Below, piece by piece: positions 42,742 through 56,600 of a stretch of 64,000 nt of DNA. Made by a program: the position numbers and the translations under genes. This stretch comes from Steinernema hermaphroditum (taxonomy: Eukaryota; Nematoda; Chromadorea; Rhabditida; Steinernematidae): assembly GCA_030435675.1 (NCBI GenBank), contig CM059621.1:6200001-6264000 (forward strand), in the 5' to 3' direction. Position 1 is the stretch's first letter, and each line of letters starts with the position of its first letter. The notes beneath the pieces are model-generated. The model made no database searches, was not told the DNA's origin, and worked only from the letters and a program-made list of their open reading frames with translations.

Positions 42742-45700
42742 TTTGCGGTTTAAGCGCGCAGGGCTAATGAGTCATCGAGTCATAAACCGGCCACACGTGG
42801 AGGATAAGGAGCACAGAAATGAACGAGTGGCACTCAAATAAGGTGCGGGGTACCTTACGCTTTTATACTCGATTAATATTCTTTTTTGTATGTTATGCTT
42901 CAAAGCTGTAAATATTAATCAGGATTGTAGACAAATTTAAGTATTAAAAACCATTGGGTCCCTTGGAAGTGGAGCAACAATGCCAACAATTTAGTAATTT
43001 CGATAATTACGTGTCACTGTAATGACGTCATCCAGATCGCCAGACTCTTTAGACACATGATCGTTCGCTGAACGGATTAGCGCCAAGCGATCACGTAACT
43101 CTAACTGAGCAGACGACCCCTGCATAGCCAGTAAAGGTAGTATCGATTACAGTGTCCCTTCTCCCTGAGTAGCTTATCACCGTTCCCTCTTCGCACCCTT
43201 CCCCCACACGAGCAGCATCCGAATTCCTCACCCGATTAGGGCGCTAATCGTCGATCGCCGGCGTCGTGCCACACTTCGCCCTTCCTGTGCTGTCACCCCG
43301 GCCGAGTGACGTGTCCAGCCGCCCCCTCCTTGGCCTCCTGTTGCCTGTAAGCGGCGACCCGCTTCCTCCCTAATTGGATTCGCGCTCTCAGCGCGGCAGC
43401 GCCTTTGAAGTTCGCCAGTGATAAGCGGCGATAAACCAACGGTGGCCACAGCGGACACCGCTGTCGGACAGGAAAAAGAGTCGTTAAAATAACATTTGAT
43501 TTGGCCGACAGATGATAAGCCGCCGAGGAGAACAGGTTGCCGCGGAAACCGTAGTTGGTCCTGCAGGGAAATGTGTGGGTGGGGAGGAGTGGCGACAAAC
43601 AGTGATTGTTTCGATTGTGTTTTCGAACAGATAAGAATAGACAAACAGTTATTGTTGTTTTTCGGTCGGATGCCGGGGGCGTTTTTGCAGCCGCTGGCCT
43701 ACTACTCATTTAAGCCATGTAGCTGAAGTATCGGACTACCGATCCGCTCTCAAAGGAGGCGATATTGGATCTGAACATAGAGAGCAGGTGCGGTGGACGC
43801 AAATTCGGAAGCTGTGCAGATTGCAGCGACGGTAATTTTCGAATTAGGGCTTGGTAAGCGCGACTTTTCCGGCAATGAGGCGATCAAAGAAGCCGCCGGA
43901 AATTGAAGCGAATCACTATTTTACGCGTGCATCGCAAGACCATAACCATTTCCGCATGCCCTTTTGTTGGATTTGTCCGCTGTTTATGGCCAGCTGACTA
44001 ATAAGGTCCTCCTCAGGGGGCTGCTAGTAATGACCGCGACAGTCTCCTAGATACTAAGATATGTAAAAAAAAATTGTGTTAGCAGAAAGTATTACGGTAG
44101 AACAGAATTAGAGTGCGTCTCAGTTTCTATTAATATTTGCATTATATCTTAAAGAGAATAACAAAATTCCACGTGCTGGAAAACAGAATAGTGGGGGGAG
44201 TACGGTATCCGAGAATTGATGTTAGGGACTGCTTGTTTTATGCTATTAGAGAGTACCTATTTTCATATCCTGAGGGACGTCCTTGTTCTATCCAGTTCCA
44301 ATGTCCTACTCGATCAAAACCTTGATTTGAAAGATTTATTATAGGCTCACAAGAAATAAATAAACTTTACTTTGTACAATACTAAAAACTACCGTTCCTC
44401 GAGAGGAATCGGTGCGCTTCCTGTATCGCTTCCGCTTTCTGTATGGACGCTTTCGTTCCGAAATCTTCGTCGGCGTCGGAATCATTGTCAAACCAGCGCC
44501 AACTCTTCAAATATACATGTCGGTGATTTAAGGAACATTTTGCAAATTGCCACTGATACCTAACAAGCATTCATTTCAAGTGTTATGCCCGATGCATGGC
44601 GGTTCGGTGAAAGGTATTTTTCAACACCAATTTGAACCAAACATTTTTTGCGGCAAATTGCCATGTTCTTTGGATCGATTATATGGATCAAATCGAATTT
44701 TATATGGGCAGACTGTGAATCGTGGTGCTTTTAAAAAATGATACAAAACTGATTTTCCATGTTTTAATAGAGATTTAATTAATTACAAGGACTCGAGTCC
44801 TTACTGCGATAAGACACAACGAATTTATCCACGCTCCCTCAATCCGCGTTCATGTCCTCCGAACCATCTGCAATTCAAAAGAGCGACACATCCAGATACT
44901 TATTTTCACATTAGCACGTCGCAAAACGAGTCTCTTCCATGTCCGCTAAGATAAAAGGCGCCGGCGGAAATTGAGTCATATTTGCATATCGCGCGACCAA
45001 CGGAGGCCATAACCATTTCCGAAAGTCTTTTTCCACTCCGTTTTTGTACCATCGCTCAAAGGAAATTATTTGCCCGCGGCCATGCATAATGCTTGCAAGA
45101 GCTATCTTAATCCTCTGGTAAATGAAACATTCCACGGGGGTGTGAGTGTTTGCACTCTCTTGTGGACACTACACCTTCCCACGCCGATAATGAACAACAT
45201 GACTCACTTTCCGGTTGCATTCCTCTTGACGACTTTCACTCTTTTCATTCAGAAACGGAACATTGCCCCATTTCCAACTACCGTAGTCCGTCGGTCGACG
45301 TCCGCGCCCAAACCTGTGACTTCGCTAATCCGATTTTTTTGTTTTTTGAACGGAATCCGCTTAATATACCGAGCGATAAGGGCAGAAATGCCATTGGATT
45401 GACGTAAAGCCCTTGTTTTTATACACGTATTTATAAGAAGGTTACGGTAGGTGGCGGACGGACGGTGGTTATGAACGGACGGTCGTTTTTAAGTTATGAG
45501 GGGTTGTGAAATTCGATCTGATGCCCTATACGTACGCGTAAAACTGTATGGAACGGCACGTGTCATTGAGCGTTCGAATTAATTCTAAAATCGGATTATA
45601 TTTCGACACCGTAATCGTCTTAGCACTGACACTTTTGCCGATGTTGCGTAAATTGAAGCACTGACAGTATCGAGGGACGCAACTCCACAAGTTCATTTCT

Positions 45701-46566
45701 ACTGCCAAACAACCAGTAACAGGAAGAAAATTTTCGCCGATAGAACGTTTATAACATATCGGTATAACACCACCACTATTCAAACAGGTCTACTAAGACA
45801 TAGTATTTGAAAAGATGCACATTTCCGATTCTATACGCTTCGCTACTGGATAAGAGCGAAGAAACATATTTAAAGCCAAGACGCTCTTCTTTGCAGGGCA
45901 TTTCGGCCATTCTTCACCCTATTTGATCCACACTTGTCCCTTTCCTCTCAGAACGATATCAGTGGGGCAAAAAGGTGGAAAATTGAATCGGAACATTCAT
46001 TGACTCTAAACCTTCCGGTCCCTCGGTCGCTTTCGAAGCATGCAGTTGGTTTGCTGACAAACCCTTTGGCAGCTGCAACTGTTCCTGCTTTATTCTATTC
46101 GTACGATATTCGAATATGGAGCTGACGCCCTGGAAGCACAGTAACCTTGGATTATCCACTCGAAAGGTGTGAACCAGGAGTGAAAAATGCGTTATTATAT
46201 CAGTAAGGATTCACTGAAATCAAGCGCCATTTTCAGTGTAACAATTCAGTAGTATACGAGTTTGTAAGCGACTGAAAAGTGTGACTGAAAGTGACAAAAA
46301 AATATTAGGATGCTTTGCTACCCAGTGGAATATTCGAAAGATTGAATGTATTCTAGATTCTGGTGCATAGGTGGCCAAAATGCATTACGGTCTTGAGCGG
46401 CCGCTAGATTCCGCCTAATGGCATGATGTTCTATTCGTTTTCGGTGTGGAAATTTTGATGCATTTCACAGTCGCATTTGCATCTCAAATAAGTGGCTTTT
46501 CACACGAGCCATACGAACTCGCTTCAATGCATTCGAATTTACTCCACAAGCTGCGAACGGCATGCA
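42742..46566. other. Intergenic between odd paralogues, left part
   Basis: Alternating GC-rich (43.2-43.6 kb) and AT-rich DNA with no supported exon. Overlapping minus-strand frames of 138 codons at 43.2-43.7 kb share the same bases in two frames and are probably chance. TACGGTA or its complement occurs at about 44093, 44201, 45279 and 45445. Likely regulatory DNA. Confidence 0.4.
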
Positions 46567-46960
46567 ATGCTCATGAAACATTTATCGGAATACCGGAAAG
46601 TTAGGTTACACCACAAGATCATGGCGATACGCGACTTTTTTAAAAATACCGTTTGGAGAGCATTCACCTTCTTTGGTAAGCTTCGTCTCCTCTGAAATAT
46701 TCCTAATGGTCCTTTTTAGGTCAGTTCTTCGGTATATTCAAGAGAAATCTTTGCTGCTGTTGTGCCGAAGAGGAAGACGCCGTTTCGTACTCTTTTGGCG
46801 ATATCGAAGATTTCGTAAGCTCTGATGCTCATAACTGTAATCACAAAATCAAATATTTCAGGCCAATCCGGAAGACAAAGAACAGTATATCCGATCCATG
46901 CAAAAGACGATCAAGTCTCATGCGATACATGTGAATCATGCTGGTTGTATGGGTCGCTAA
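46567..46960 (+). CDS. Small three-exon protein with Cys cluster
   Basis: Exons 46567-46675, 46720-46814 and 46862-46960 (introns 44 and 47 bp) encode 100 aa in frame; a shorter start at 46621 (MAIRDFFKNTVW) is equally possible and gives 82 aa. The middle exon has KRNLCCCCAEEEDAVSYSFG, a run of four cysteines after a basic amphipathic stretch, typical of palmitoylated membrane-anchored proteins. The C-terminal exon is ANPEDKEQYIRSMQKTIKSH. AATAAA occurs at 46990. No family recognised. It lies alone between the two odd genes. Confidence 0.68.
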
Positions 46961-47277
46961 ACAGCAGGTTGTAGCAATTCGAAAGAGATAATAAATTCTT
47001 ATTTTGTTATTCGACACTTCGACTACTGCTGCTGGTCTTTGACCTAAGGTTCAGTAATCCCGGAAATATTGCTCGCAGTAAAGTTACCTTTCGCGGAGAA
47101 CACTCAACCGTTAATCCGTTCGAGAAGGGATTATCGCAAGAGAAGTGTAAACCTGGTAAACATACGGGAGAGCCAAGGAAGGGGCCTTTGGGGTCATGTC
47201 GACTAAACGGGGATTATGCAGAGATTGTCTTTATATAGTTGCTCAATGGGGTTTTTTAGAAACGCTGCGATTAGGAC
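46961..47277. other. Spacer before repeated block copy 2
   Basis: Holds the poly(A) signal of the small gene and nothing else recognised. Confidence 0.4.
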
Positions 47278-47982
47278 CGTTGACCCTAATGTGACACACT
47301 CCGGACGGATCATGCTTCGGCAGTGCTATCAAAGGGTTACGGTCGTCTCCTCTCCGCTTTCGGCGACCGTATTGTCACGCGCTAATCTCGCGCACTTCGT
47401 CCAAATCCTCCGCAAACATCTCCCGCCGCGATCAAGCCGAACCTCGGAGGCGCCTTTGAGCGGCGCCGACCGTAAACAGAACGTCTTCCGAGTGCCTTTG
47501 TCACCGAATCCAAAACAGTTGTTTCCTGCGGCGCCACTCAGTTGTTTATTAGTGCTGCTGCCGATTACCGTAACCCGAGAAGAGGAGCTGGCGGACAAAG
47601 AACGGGAGACCGGATGGGGGGACAAAAAAGTTGAGTCATTTGCATGCGATGAATGGCGCCGTTTCTACTGAATACTGGCGGAAACGTTTCTATGGGGGAA
47701 GGGACAAAACGTGCCATGGTGCAGACGATCCTGAGAAGTTTATGGTCTCGACGCGAAGATCTTTACGATTCGTTTACGGAGATTACTCATCTGCCTGTAA
47801 AGGAAGACAGGTCGGAAATTGCAGTGGTCGATAAGCTACCATAACCCGGTCCCCAAAAACAGAAACCGCGATTTCCGAATTGTGGTGCTACTTTCGGTTT
47901 TCGCGATGTTTGTCGACAGTCAACGGCAAACAGCTATCGTTTCTTCTCGTTTCTCGCCTTCAAATCGGGAAGAATTGCAAAA
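47278..47982 (+). repeat. 706-bp block, copy 2
   Basis: Inverted relative to 42036-42741 and of nearly the same length (705 bp). Both copies begin CGTTGACCCTAA and end GAATTGCAAAAT, with different sequence outside, so the boundaries are sharp. It lies 5.6 kb upstream of the odd-B start, in the same relative orientation to odd-B as copy 1 is to odd-A. Confidence 0.9.
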
Positions 47983-50900
47983 TAAAAAGCTTTCGTAAGA
48001 CATATTTTGTAGTTTACAATTTTTATTTCTTCTAACTCAACCTTTTCAGATGCTCGATTCCTATCATCCTTGTTCTGCTTCCCAACTCATTATTACGTCA
48101 TCATTATTGGCGCACATCGACCATTTTTTCCACTACGTGTCCCCCTTCTTCAATCAGTAACCGTTTGTCCAAAGCAGCCGCTTTCAGAACGCCGGAAACA
48201 ACGACAAAAACTTGAATCCATTTGCATAGAATCAAATGGGAAAGGGCCACCTTGCGTCGCCGTCCACTTCCTGCGTTCTCACCTTCCTGGCAGTGGCGCA
48301 CAATAGCGCCGCTGTCGGACGTTGATTTATGGAATGCTTGCGCACCTAAGAGGAAGCATAGCCATGTATCATGCTTTGGTTGTAGGACGACATTTGTCAT
48401 TTCCGGTCTTCCGATGGGAATCTTTGATCTTTTCTGAGTCATGTGAGAAGTCGGACAGTCTCAGAAGTCTTTTCGCTGAGACTAAATTGTAAAAACACCA
48501 TATACAGTGTGTGTAAAGTCATCAGCGAGTGAATGGGAGTTGCTAAAGGATATTAAGTTGACAGGTTCCGACAAAAAGGAGGGGATTTAATCCCGCCCAC
48601 AAATCGAATATATTGTCGACCCTGGGCCTACAAAGTAAAAAAGAAGCACGTAAATTTACATCAGATACCCTATTTACGTGACTCACCCGTCCATATGCCG
48701 CTCCCCGGGCCAAAGCCTCATAAAATCTCCCGAAATGACCATCGGTACAAGGGCGTTTTATCGTCGCCCGTCCCTCCCCGAGGTGTTGTTATCACTGCGG
48801 CGGCGACATCAAAAGGGAGCGCGGAAGCCGAAAAAAAGATTGGCGGAGCAAGCAAGCGATTGCTCAGAAGCCAGCGGCATGTGTGATAAGCCGGTCGTTA
48901 TTGTGTTTATGGGGTCGCCGACAAAAAAGGGCCGAAGCTGTATGGAGCGAGTTATGAACATAAAAAGAGGGCGACCGGAGCTGATAAACGTCGCTGGAAA
49001 GATTTTGTGAACGAGATGAGGAGCCCAAGGATGGAAATCGATCTTGTACCGGGCGTGGAGACGTGATCATGAATGTCCTGCAGCTCTGAAATTTGCAACG
49101 AATACATAAAATACACGATGGAAATGATAATCAGTGCAGATATCGTGATCGTGACTTACAGAGGTGAGTGACCGGGCGATATCTCCTTTTTTGACTTGTC
49201 CTATCGACTTAAGGGCTGTAAGCCGCAAGTCGTGGGTGTGAATGTTTGTACTATAATGGATGAAAGTGTGTGTTTACACTGTTGACCTTCGTGATAAGCG
49301 TGCGACGCCGGACAGACTTAGGAAGAGACAATCTGCTTCGAGACTCGGCGTGGACATCGATGTCTTCTACGGTGACCGTTTTTGGATTGTTAACGTTTTT
49401 GACTTTTGTTATTTTAATTCTTTGATCTTTGGATTTAGAGAGAACCGGTAGAGACATGTCGACTTTACAACATTAGACAATTACACAAATTATGTGACTT
49501 GTCGAACGCTAAATTTATCGAATATAAGATTTCCTTAATTTATGAATTCTGAAATCTTATATTTTGTAAGTCAGCTGTATGATTACGGTAGGCCAACTAG
49601 AACCCCATGGGTGTCCAAAGCAAACAGTCGACTGCGCCTGTAAAATCTCACAGTCGTGTCCATAAACTCTCGATCTGTGTGTGTGCGCTGCGCCTTTACG
49701 GCTGGCGCAGTGTCCGTTCTGACACCTTCATCGATCGATCAGGGCACCGTAGTTGAGCGGCTGGGTTAGGGGATTAGCGTCCGTCTACTACGATTAGCGA
49801 GAACGTAGTGCGCTGTGATAGTAATCTAATGTGTTTCCAACTATAGGACACGTAATGGTTCAGTTGTAGTTCTGTTCAAGATTAAATTCGAGTACTGAAT
49901 CTTCTTTAGTCTTTAGCTATAACGTAGAAGCGTAGCTGATATGTATGTAATATAACACTTCTCAAACACGCTTACAAAAACGGGCAATAGAATAAATTGA
50001 ATAGAATGAAAAGAACTGCTCATAGAATGAATTGAAAGGTAAAAAGACTCGGAAAAGCAAGGTCTATCATCTCCACAGGTATAGAATCAGTGGAGCGGTC
50101 GGTTGATGAAGATGGACCCGTCGCTTTTCCGTTTGTAAATAAGCAATAACTTTAGATTCTTTTGAGAAAATTATTGCATTATCGCTACCTAAGGCTCTTT
50201 ATGGAAGACATGATTTTACCAGTTTACTATCACAACCATCCACTTCAGTTCTTATGCCAAACTTCTGTCTACGCACCTTCCAAATGGAAAAGGTTCCGTT
50301 CCGCATTGGCTTCTGTATCAGCTTCTTTTGCTTCTTTGCAGCGCGTCAAAAGGGCTTAACTCGCTGATTGTCTGCATTTGCTGTCGTATCGGGGCGGTGT
50401 TTGATCGCCGATTCTACCGTTTTCCACTCTACTCTCATCGTGGCTTCTCAAGTGATTAATTACTTTGCAGTTAGTCAGAACCAAGTCCAAGTGCACTCTA
50501 GTATGTGCTAGTACCGCAGTTCTCAAGGCCGATTATTGAGCATATCGTTTGCATTTATGCACAGAACAAGGTCGACCAAAAATGTTTCCTCAAGCACAAA
50601 GACAACCTAGACTTTATCAAATTTTGCTCAATTGATGGAATCAGAATTGAATCTTGACTTCTTTAGAATATGAACGACGTAACAGCTCCTTCAATTCAAT
50701 ATTTTTGTTTTTGCTTTTAAAATTTTTTGCCTTTTTTTACTTTGCCTTTTTCATGAATATAATTGTTGATTAATCTATTACCATGCTTCTAGCATATAGT
50801 TCACATATTCAACAACAGCGTATACCTTGGCATCTGTGTGTGGAATATACGACTCTCTGGTGTTCAAATCACGTCGGGGCGATCACTGCTGGAAACGACG

Positions 50901-53625
50901 GATCATGGTTGAATCTACACACTGGAAAACATATTTCGGTCCAAGAAATTAACGCATCACAGCATACCACAAAGCATAGCTTCCTTTGCATTGTTTAAAT
51001 TTGTTTTGTCCTTTTTCTTAAAAATTAAATATTTCTTATAAAGGTGAACTAAATTAGAAGTTAGTTAGCTAAGTAGAGGTTTAAGCAGTTTCACAAGTTC
51101 ACGTTAATTTTTTGAATTCCTTTGCCTAGCTCTGACTTTTTGTCATCGATTCCTTAGAGTTCTGTGTATAAAAAGTAAAAACGAAAACTTTGACATAGTC
51201 AAGTGAACCTTTCTCTGGCCTATTTTGACATGAATATGCCGCCTTCTACAATGCTCCACCACAGCGCCTCATCCTTTGTGCTTTCTTGTAATCATGCACG
51301 TCCGGAACACCATTGATTAAACAATACAGCACTGTATCACCACAGAAGCGAAACGAAAACAATTCGATTAATCCGTCCGGAGTGTAATCACGACGTCGCC
51401 GTCTTCGGCCCCACGGCTTCTGCTTCTTCGCATTTTTTGCCTTCTTGCAGCAGATTGTCGACTGCGATAACCGCCAGCGGCACACATTCGCGCTCCCGTT
51501 GGATCGCTTTTTGCGCGCTTATGCGTCGCCGGAGGGCGTCGCTTCTTGGCGATCGGAGCCTCTTAGCCCCTCGAGAAGCGCATTCCACCGCTCCTTTCGC
51601 GGCGTTATCATTCTACGGTAGGCGCGTGCGCCACCCGGTTGCTCGCCGACCGCTCCCGCTCTATCGATTTACCGTAATCTTGGCGCGAAGCGGGCGCTTT
51701 TAGGCCCGTCCGTTCATTGTTTTTCTTTGATCTCATTTGGTCAAACTTAGGCAAACCACTATGACTCTGGAGACCATAAGTGAAAGCTCGGTTTTTTACC
51801 TTTTACCTAAAAAGTCAACACCTGGTAAGCGGTCGCTGAGTCGTGTGCCGAGGAGAGCTCAAATCGGCTTATACGGTCGCGATAGCTGGAGTGCGTTAGC
51901 CCCCCACTCGCTGTTCGCGAATCATCGACGATAAGAGCGTCCTCCGTTGACGGTACTGGCGCGTGTGTACATTTCGGATGGTGATTGGGTGGAGGAGCGA
52001 AGGCAGCAGTTGGGGAGTAAGTGCAGCGGAATCGGAAATACCTAATCCTCAAGAAGTACTGACCGATTCAGTGCACTCCCTATGGAACAGACTTTTATTT
52101 TCAGTAGTGTCGAAGTACTCCTGATACGTCGTACTTTTACAGTTCCCGTTTTGAAGAAATCTTTCCGAAAGAATATTATTAAATCATAGATTTGACAGTT
52201 GAAACTATGCTCTGAAATCGTTCTTTCATTGTGTCGTATGCGAAACGACTCTCCGCAAATGTCATACAATAAATTATACGGTCGTGGATCTCGAACAACA
52301 TATCATTCGTCGATATCGTCGGAAGATCCCCTTCTTTATATATGTAGGAGAGTTATAAGCTTGCGCAACCATTCTTCTCTTTCTAATCATTCTCAGCGTA
52401 TCTATGTTACCGAATCACTTTTGTCTTTAGTCAGTGTGTAGTTGGGCTTACCGAACATTAGGACGATTGTGAAAAGTCTTCAAATGCGAATAAAAAAATA
52501 TAAAAAAATTTTTGTGGCTCGACACTGACAAGATATTTTATAATTCTGATTCCGTGTCGGTCAATGCAAACGGAAAGCTAAATACATGAATGGGAACTCT
52601 GAAATCGAGCCTTTTCGGTCACCCTATGTTCTCTTCCCCATACGCCTTTTATGGGCAACCATTTGCTCATTACTGTAGAAACATAGTTATGTAGTTGTCA
52701 TGTATCCAAAGCAGTCATCTTTTGTCCATGTGCGGACCAAATTTGTCACATCTTCTCTCCAAACCTGGATTCATCAGGATTTACATGTGATGCCGATGTG
52801 AAACTATGTCTTCACCATTCAGCATATGAATGATATAAAGTTAAGCTGTTACACTTCGTATGCTCATACTCTAGTCATAACTACGGTCATAGGGCTGTTT
52901 ATAAAACGTGAGTGCATGAAATTTTTGTGCCTTGAGACGTGGTTTTTTACGTAGGGTCGGAAGACCGCCAGGAATCAGCCAATTTACTTTTCATTCAAAA
53001 CAATTTTACCTAAATAAGGCTTGTAATCATAAATTCTGAATATACAATAGAACAATTCATATCCGATTTTCACCGAGTCTTTGTCTTTAGTTTCGTTTTG
53101 ACAACAATTTGGAAAATCCGAAGGTACTGCTCAAAAAAATGAAGAAATCGGACGTCTTTGCGATTCCATATAGGGGTCTTATTGTTATGCCATGCCTATA
53201 GAAGTGTTGTAGAAAGTGTAGGCGGTACATAAGAAAGTTTTTTTACTTTCTTAAATTTGCTACTACTCCTTAAAACGCTCGATTACGCCACTCTATTTTC
53301 TAAACAACAGACGCTTTTTTCAAACAGTGGAATCCTTACTCCCTTAAAGAAAAAATTAGCGCCAAAACATTATAATATTTAGAACTCAAACTTCGGACAC
53401 AAATCGGTCACATCAGTCACACACACTGCTAGTATCCAGTTGAGTGAAAAAATTTCGCCACACGGTAGCGCTCAGTGCATCCCGGATGTCGCAGCTGTGA
53501 TGATCCTTTATACTTTGTGTCGCCACACGCCCTTTACGTGCCATTTCTAACGTCGGCTCCTCATCATGTCTTCCTCATATCACTTCCTTTTTTCAGTCAC
53601 GTCACTCTGTCTACTTAACCGGACC
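47983..53625. other. Intergenic 5.6 kb upstream of odd-B
   Basis: No supported exon. GC-rich islands at about 48.7-49.0 and 51.4-51.7 kb alternate with AT-rich DNA. TACGGTA occurs at about 49573, 51612 and 51666. Probable promoter and enhancer DNA of odd-B; a TTTTTTCAG acceptor-like site at 53588-53596 lies 29 bp before the chosen odd-B start and may be a trans-splice site. Confidence 0.4.
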
Positions 53626-56600
53626 ATGAACGACGATCGTCAGCCGGGTCCGAGCGCGCCACACTCCCCTAAATCACCGTCATCACCGCCATCATCGGCC
53701 ACCACCAGAACTACGGTGGATGGCGAAGAGCCGTCGACGTCGTCGGCTTCCCACGAGGCGCCCCGCATCTTCCCGCCGTGGCTCTTCGCGCCGCCCTTTC
53801 TGCGCCCGCCGGGTAAGTTCAGCCTTCTCTGTCTTCCCAAATAATTAATCACCAAAAACGGTGTCCCGCAGCGCTTTTCGAAATCGCCACTTTTGTTTGC
53901 GACAAATTGGTGGTGAAAAGATTCCCTTTTTGTCGCTTTATGGGCGACTCCCACACGCAGTCCGTACTCCTCGCTCCGCTTCTTCCCCCCGAATGCCAAT
54001 CCGTCGCTGTTTGTGTTAGGGATTAACGCCACGTAGAGGTGATATCAGATAAGCTACCGATCGCGATGATTATTATTCTAGCGATCGCTTCGACGGCGAC
54101 GACGACGACGCACCAGGGTCCCGCGAGGTTGTGTGTGATTCTTTTGATAAGTGGCCAGGGGATTAGCGGAGGGGCGAACGCTGACTGTGTGGACGGCAGC
54201 AGAAGGAAGTGGTGATACGCGTCCTTCTTACCTGGTATTAGGCTCTTAAGCTCATGTACTTTGGCTCCTAGCGTGTTCCACTTTTTGGGACCCTGGCCGA
54301 GGGTCACTGTGATAAGTCTTCTCAGTCCGAGAAGCTCTTCTTCAGTTAGGTCCACAGAGCCGTCGCTTTCGCCTTTTACAAGACTTCCACTAATCAGCAG
54401 CCTTAATTTAAAAAATTCCATACGATGAGAATACAATTAAGCTTCTTATGACAGGATGCCGATGGGAGTTACCAGTGGGCACGGAAGTAATGATCAGTTT
54501 CTGAAACATTCCCGTGATCACTGGTGTTATCTGTCTTCGTGCGGAAGTGACGCTACCTGGGGATACTCAACCAGACTTTGGAAACAACCGCTCAGTGTGC
54601 TACATGGAGCCTATTCCTGTTCCCACTACTAGTCTTTGAATGGCTCATTTTGGCTTTCCCGGGCTTGCATTACAGTATGGTAACTTCGTTTAAAATATTG
54701 CTATTCCGCTCATTATTATAAACTTCTGCTTTTTAATGACATATCGGGCCTTTGATTGTTGCCGTCTTTCCCTTTGCACAAAATCCATTACATCACATCG
54801 TATACGAATATAAAATTTCAACATGCAGGGATGTTTTATTCATGAACGATTTTGGTGTTTCCGTTAGTCCATGGATAGCCATGGTCCCCGGTAAGAGAAG
54901 CATATATAGGAGCTGTACAGGATGTAATAAGTGCTTGATTACACGTTCTGGTTTTATTCCGCAGTCAATTTAATATACATTATTGTGTCATTTGCGACAG
55001 ATTTTATGTTGGCACCTCCCTATCTTTAGATCCATTTTCGGAAAAAGCCCATCAGTAGAATATGATGGTAGAATCGTCGAGAACATCAGAAGTTTGATTA
55101 TGTGGATCTCCTGAATGGAGTGTGCTTCTTAGCTAGGGAATTTTGCAAAAAATAGCATAATTATCAATTTTATAATGGAAGGCTTTGTCCATTTGTGAAT
55201 GCGATATTTTTAAGAACATCTGTCTATCTATGCTCCACATGCATCCTGCCTATGTCCATAGATGAACTTCGGCTGACCGCTCCCTGCCCACTCCTGTTTC
55301 GACCCCTGTCCCGGTGCCACTTCCGTTCCTTGTAAAATCAGCAGCATCCCTAAAAATGCAAAATTCGCTCCTTTTTACAACAGGACACCTCTGTCACCGT
55401 CGCGCGAAACAAACAGATGTGACATTTAGCGCTTCCCTTCTAAAGCAACCTGCTTATTCCTGCCCGCTCGGCCACTTCCCGTCGCCTCAGCACGCCGCTT
55501 CCAGTGTTTGCCTTCGACTATCGGCAAAAAATCGTAAAATTCTCGCCGCTTTCGGCACTTCCCGTCACCGCGCGAGATACGCTTGTGACCTTATGTAATA
55601 ATCGCAAAACAATTTGATAGCGCTCAGGCCTATTTGGCCCTCGACGCGAGAGGTCACTCCGCGCGATGTTTGTTGCCGCGACATTAATTGTCTAATCGGG
55701 ATTATGCTATGGACGATCTTGTGTGTAAAGCAGGCAAATAAGAAGTGGGGATACGGTAGGGATGAGGAGAGCGGAGTGACCTCATTTGGCGGTAAAGAGC
55801 TTTGGTGTGAGGGATCGCTGGAGATGTGTCAAACGACTGCACACATGCGTGACGGTGCGGTATCATACCGTATTTGCAGAGGATTAGCAACGTATGTTTG
55901 GCGGTGACTCAAAGGAATCATGATGGGGCTGGCTGGGAGTGAGGAAGAGGGAGGGATAGGAATTGGATGAAAGTGGATGAGATGAAACGTGCCGACGGGA
56001 AATTAAATCCCATTTACACCGATGAGTCTGTGATCGTTTCCAAAAGCCATTCTGGTGAAGTATGGGGGAGTCAAGTTCAGCCTTTTTAAATTGGTATCTA
56101 GATTGGTGACAAAAAGCTGTATTCAGGAATCAAGACTATTGATTCACGGGGAACATTAGTCTTTTGGTGAAAAGTAAATCGGTCATGGCTACAGATTACA
56201 TCATGTCGGTTATCAAAAACTTCATCGTGGCTGTGAATATGCTTATGTTATCTCTATATTTCCCACGGCATTGTATTACGGTAGTTACGAAGCCCTAGCC
56301 ATAACGTTCCTCGAGTGGGCGCAAAACACAAAAGCACAATGGGCTGTAAAACGAGTAAATTGACTCCGTTGACCTGTTAAGCACTAAACCGCTCTTGTGA
56401 CTCCAAGGCGCTTTGCCACATCAAACGAAGTGGTTTGCATCGTTACTACGGTCGTCTCCGACCGTATTGTCACGCGCTAATCTCGCGCACTTCGTCCAAA
56501 TCCTCCGCAAACATCTCCCGCCGCGATCAAGCCGAACCTCGGAGGCGCCTTTGAGCGACGCCGACCGTAAACAGAACGTCTTCCGAGTGCCTTTGTCACC

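Noticed and set aside
43228..43709. Two overlapping 138-codon minus-strand frames
   Set aside because: They occupy the same bases in two frames, so at most one could be real, and neither has a recognisable feature.
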